Positions 6,324 to 7,487 of a DNA stretch of 7,487 nucleotides are shown here, in pieces. The translations under genes and the position numbers were made by a program. Source of the stretch: an uncultured Clostridia bacterium (lineage in GTDB: Bacteria; Bacillota; Clostridia; Oscillospirales; Oscillospiraceae); the NCBI GenBank assembly GCA_946006895.1, contig CAMFZO010000067.1, forward strand, positions 1-7,487, written 5' to 3'. Each line of letters begins with the position of its first letter. The first letter of the stretch is position 1. The notes under the pieces were generated by a model, which was not told the origin of the DNA, did not search any database, and was given only the letters and a program-made list of their open reading frames with translations.

Positions 6324-7487
6324 ATGAAAAAACTTATCGCATTAATTCTGGTCCTGACGATGGTCGCAGCTCTGTTCTGCGGCTGTGGCAAACAGGAAGA
6401 ACCCGCCCCCGCTCCGACTGACGGACAGAACACCCAGACAGACGGCAATACAGATGTCCCGACAGAGGGCCTGACCTTCGCCGACCCGATCCCTGCTCCC
6501 GAAGTCATCACCACATTCGGCCCCGACGGTAAGACCGCCAGCTGGTACACCGAGCTGGAGCTGACGCCGGATGAGCTTGCACAGGTCCGCTCCATGAATC
6601 TGACGGCCTGCTTTGAGCTCATCAACGCAAGCGAATGGGACAACGCAAACCTGATCGGCTTCACGGATGCCTGCGAAGCAATGAACATCAAGATCGTCGG
6701 TCAGGGCTGCTGCGACCTGGATCCCATTACCCAGAAAGCAAATATGGAATCCTTTGCAGCGCTGAACCCCGACATCGTCTCCTGCCAGCCTCAGGACCTC
6801 GACGTCTGCGCACCTACCTTTGATCCCCTGTGGCAGGCCGGCGTGAAGCTGACCTTCATGAGCAACGTTCCCACCGGCTACACGCCCGGCAAGGAATATG
6901 TCGGCGCGATCACCGACTCCATCGTTGACATGGGCATTGACAGTGCCGAAATGATGGCCGATGCGATCGGCGGTGAAGGCGACATCCTTGCGATCACCGT
7001 CGCTGACGTCAACTACGTCTGCAACACCCGTGACAAGGCATTCCTTGACACCATTGCGGAAAAGTATCCCAACATCAACGTCGTAGAGGTCGGCGGCTTC
7101 TCCACGGCCAGCGAAGCCGGTCAGGTCGCTTCCGCTCTGATCACGAAATATCCCGATGTCAAGGGTATCTTTGTCTCCTATTCCTCTCCCTGCATCGACG
7201 TCCTGCAGACCGTCAAGGCTCTCGGCCGCAGCGACATCAAGATCGTTACCATGGACCTCGACTCCACCTGCGCGCTGGATATGGCACAGGGCGGCAACAT
7301 TGTCGGTATCGCCTGTGATATGCCCTACGCCATGGGCTTCGGCCGTGCACTGATGGCAGCATACGGCTGCATCGGCAAGGAGTGCCCGGCCTATGTGACC
7401 TCTCCTTCCTTTAAGGTCACCCGTGAAAACCTGCTGGAGGGCTACAAGACTTCTCTCGGTATTGAAGCACCCGCAGAGGTCATCGAA
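6324..7487 (+). CDS. ABC transporter substrate-binding lipoprotein, periplasmic-binding-protein type 1 (3' partial)
   Basis: The frame is open for 388 codons from ATG 6324 to the window end with no stop, so the C-terminus is missing, probably by only a few dozen residues. GGAGGA at 6311-6316 supports the start. Residues 1-20 are a lipoprotein signal peptide (MKKLIALILVLTMVAALFCG) with Cys21 as the likely lipidated residue. The FCGC lipobox is atypical at -3 and -2. A low-complexity Pro/Thr/Asp/Gln linker (22-55) precedes the ligand-binding domain, from about 91 onward. That domain has the RbsB-like Peripla_BP_4 layout, including ALNPDIVSC, GGFSTASEAGQVASALI, KYPDVKGIFV and the DIKIVTMDLD strand. 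It should sit on the outer face of the membrane and deliver a sugar-like or nucleoside-like solute to a permease expected downstream. It has 14 cysteines, which is unusual for an exported protein. Confidence 0.88.
   Translation, partial: MKKLIALILVLTMVAALFCGCGKQEEPAPAPTDGQNTQTDGNTDVPTEGLTFADPIPAPEVITTFGPDGKTASWYTELELTPDELAQVRSMNLTACFELINASEWDNANLIGFTDACEAMNIKIVGQGCCDLDPITQKANMESFAALNPDIVSCQPQDLDVCAPTFDPLWQAGVKLTFMSNVPTGYTPGKEYVGAITDSIVDMGIDSAEMMADAIGGEGDILAITVADVNYVCNTRDKAFLDTIAEKYPNINVVEVGGFSTASEAGQVASALITKYPDVKGIFVSYSSPCIDVLQTVKALGRSDIKIVTMDLDSTCALDMAQGGNIVGIACDMPYAMGFGRALMAAYGCIGKECPAYVTSPSFKVTRENLLEGYKTSLGIEAPAEVIE

Overview
The window is the left end of a contig, probably from a metagenome or a draft assembly. 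It begins with 45 bases of Nextera library adapter, so nothing upstream of base 46 is genomic. The organism is most likely a moderately GC-rich anaerobic Firmicute of the gut Clostridia/Oscillospiraceae kind. The signs are C/G-ending codon preference in the main genes, strong AGGAGG-type ribosome binding sites, a Clostridia-style lipoprotein, and many cysteine-rich anaerobe-type proteins. This assignment is inferred from style, not from a marker gene.

Layout: (1) 1-45 adapter artefact. (2) 46-240 leader with an inverted repeat and a good sigma-A-type promoter. (3) 241-3938 a tight three-gene operon, xdhABC, encoding the molybdopterin, FAD and 2Fe-2S subunits of a xanthine-dehydrogenase-family hydroxylase with the gene order and subunit sizes of E. 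coli XdhABC. (4) 3963-4014 a perfect 16-bp hairpin that can end transcription from both sides. (5) 4023-4409 a truncated minus-strand fragment that looks like part of a large mobile-element protein. (6) 4415-4945 a minus-strand DUF2284 cysteine-rich predicted metal-binding protein with its own well-formed promoter. (7) 4946-5514 a 570-bp AT-rich intergenic region holding five copies, plus one degenerate copy, of GAAATGTAT(C/A/T), then the promoter of the next gene. (8) 5515-6258 a GntR/HutC-type regulator with a UTRA effector domain. (9) 6324-7487 a lipoprotein substrate-binding protein of the sugar-type ABC transporter class, cut by the window end.

Together these suggest a catabolic locus. 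The hydroxylase would oxidise a purine or related N-heterocycle. The GntR regulator probably controls the uptake system that starts with the substrate-binding protein, and possibly more. A functional link between the xdh operon and the GntR/transport unit is not shown: they are separated by a terminator, a mobile-element scar and a convergent gene. No CRISPR array, tRNA or rRNA was seen. The most unusual items are the repeat cluster at 5077-5280 and the mobile-element fragment at 4023-4409.
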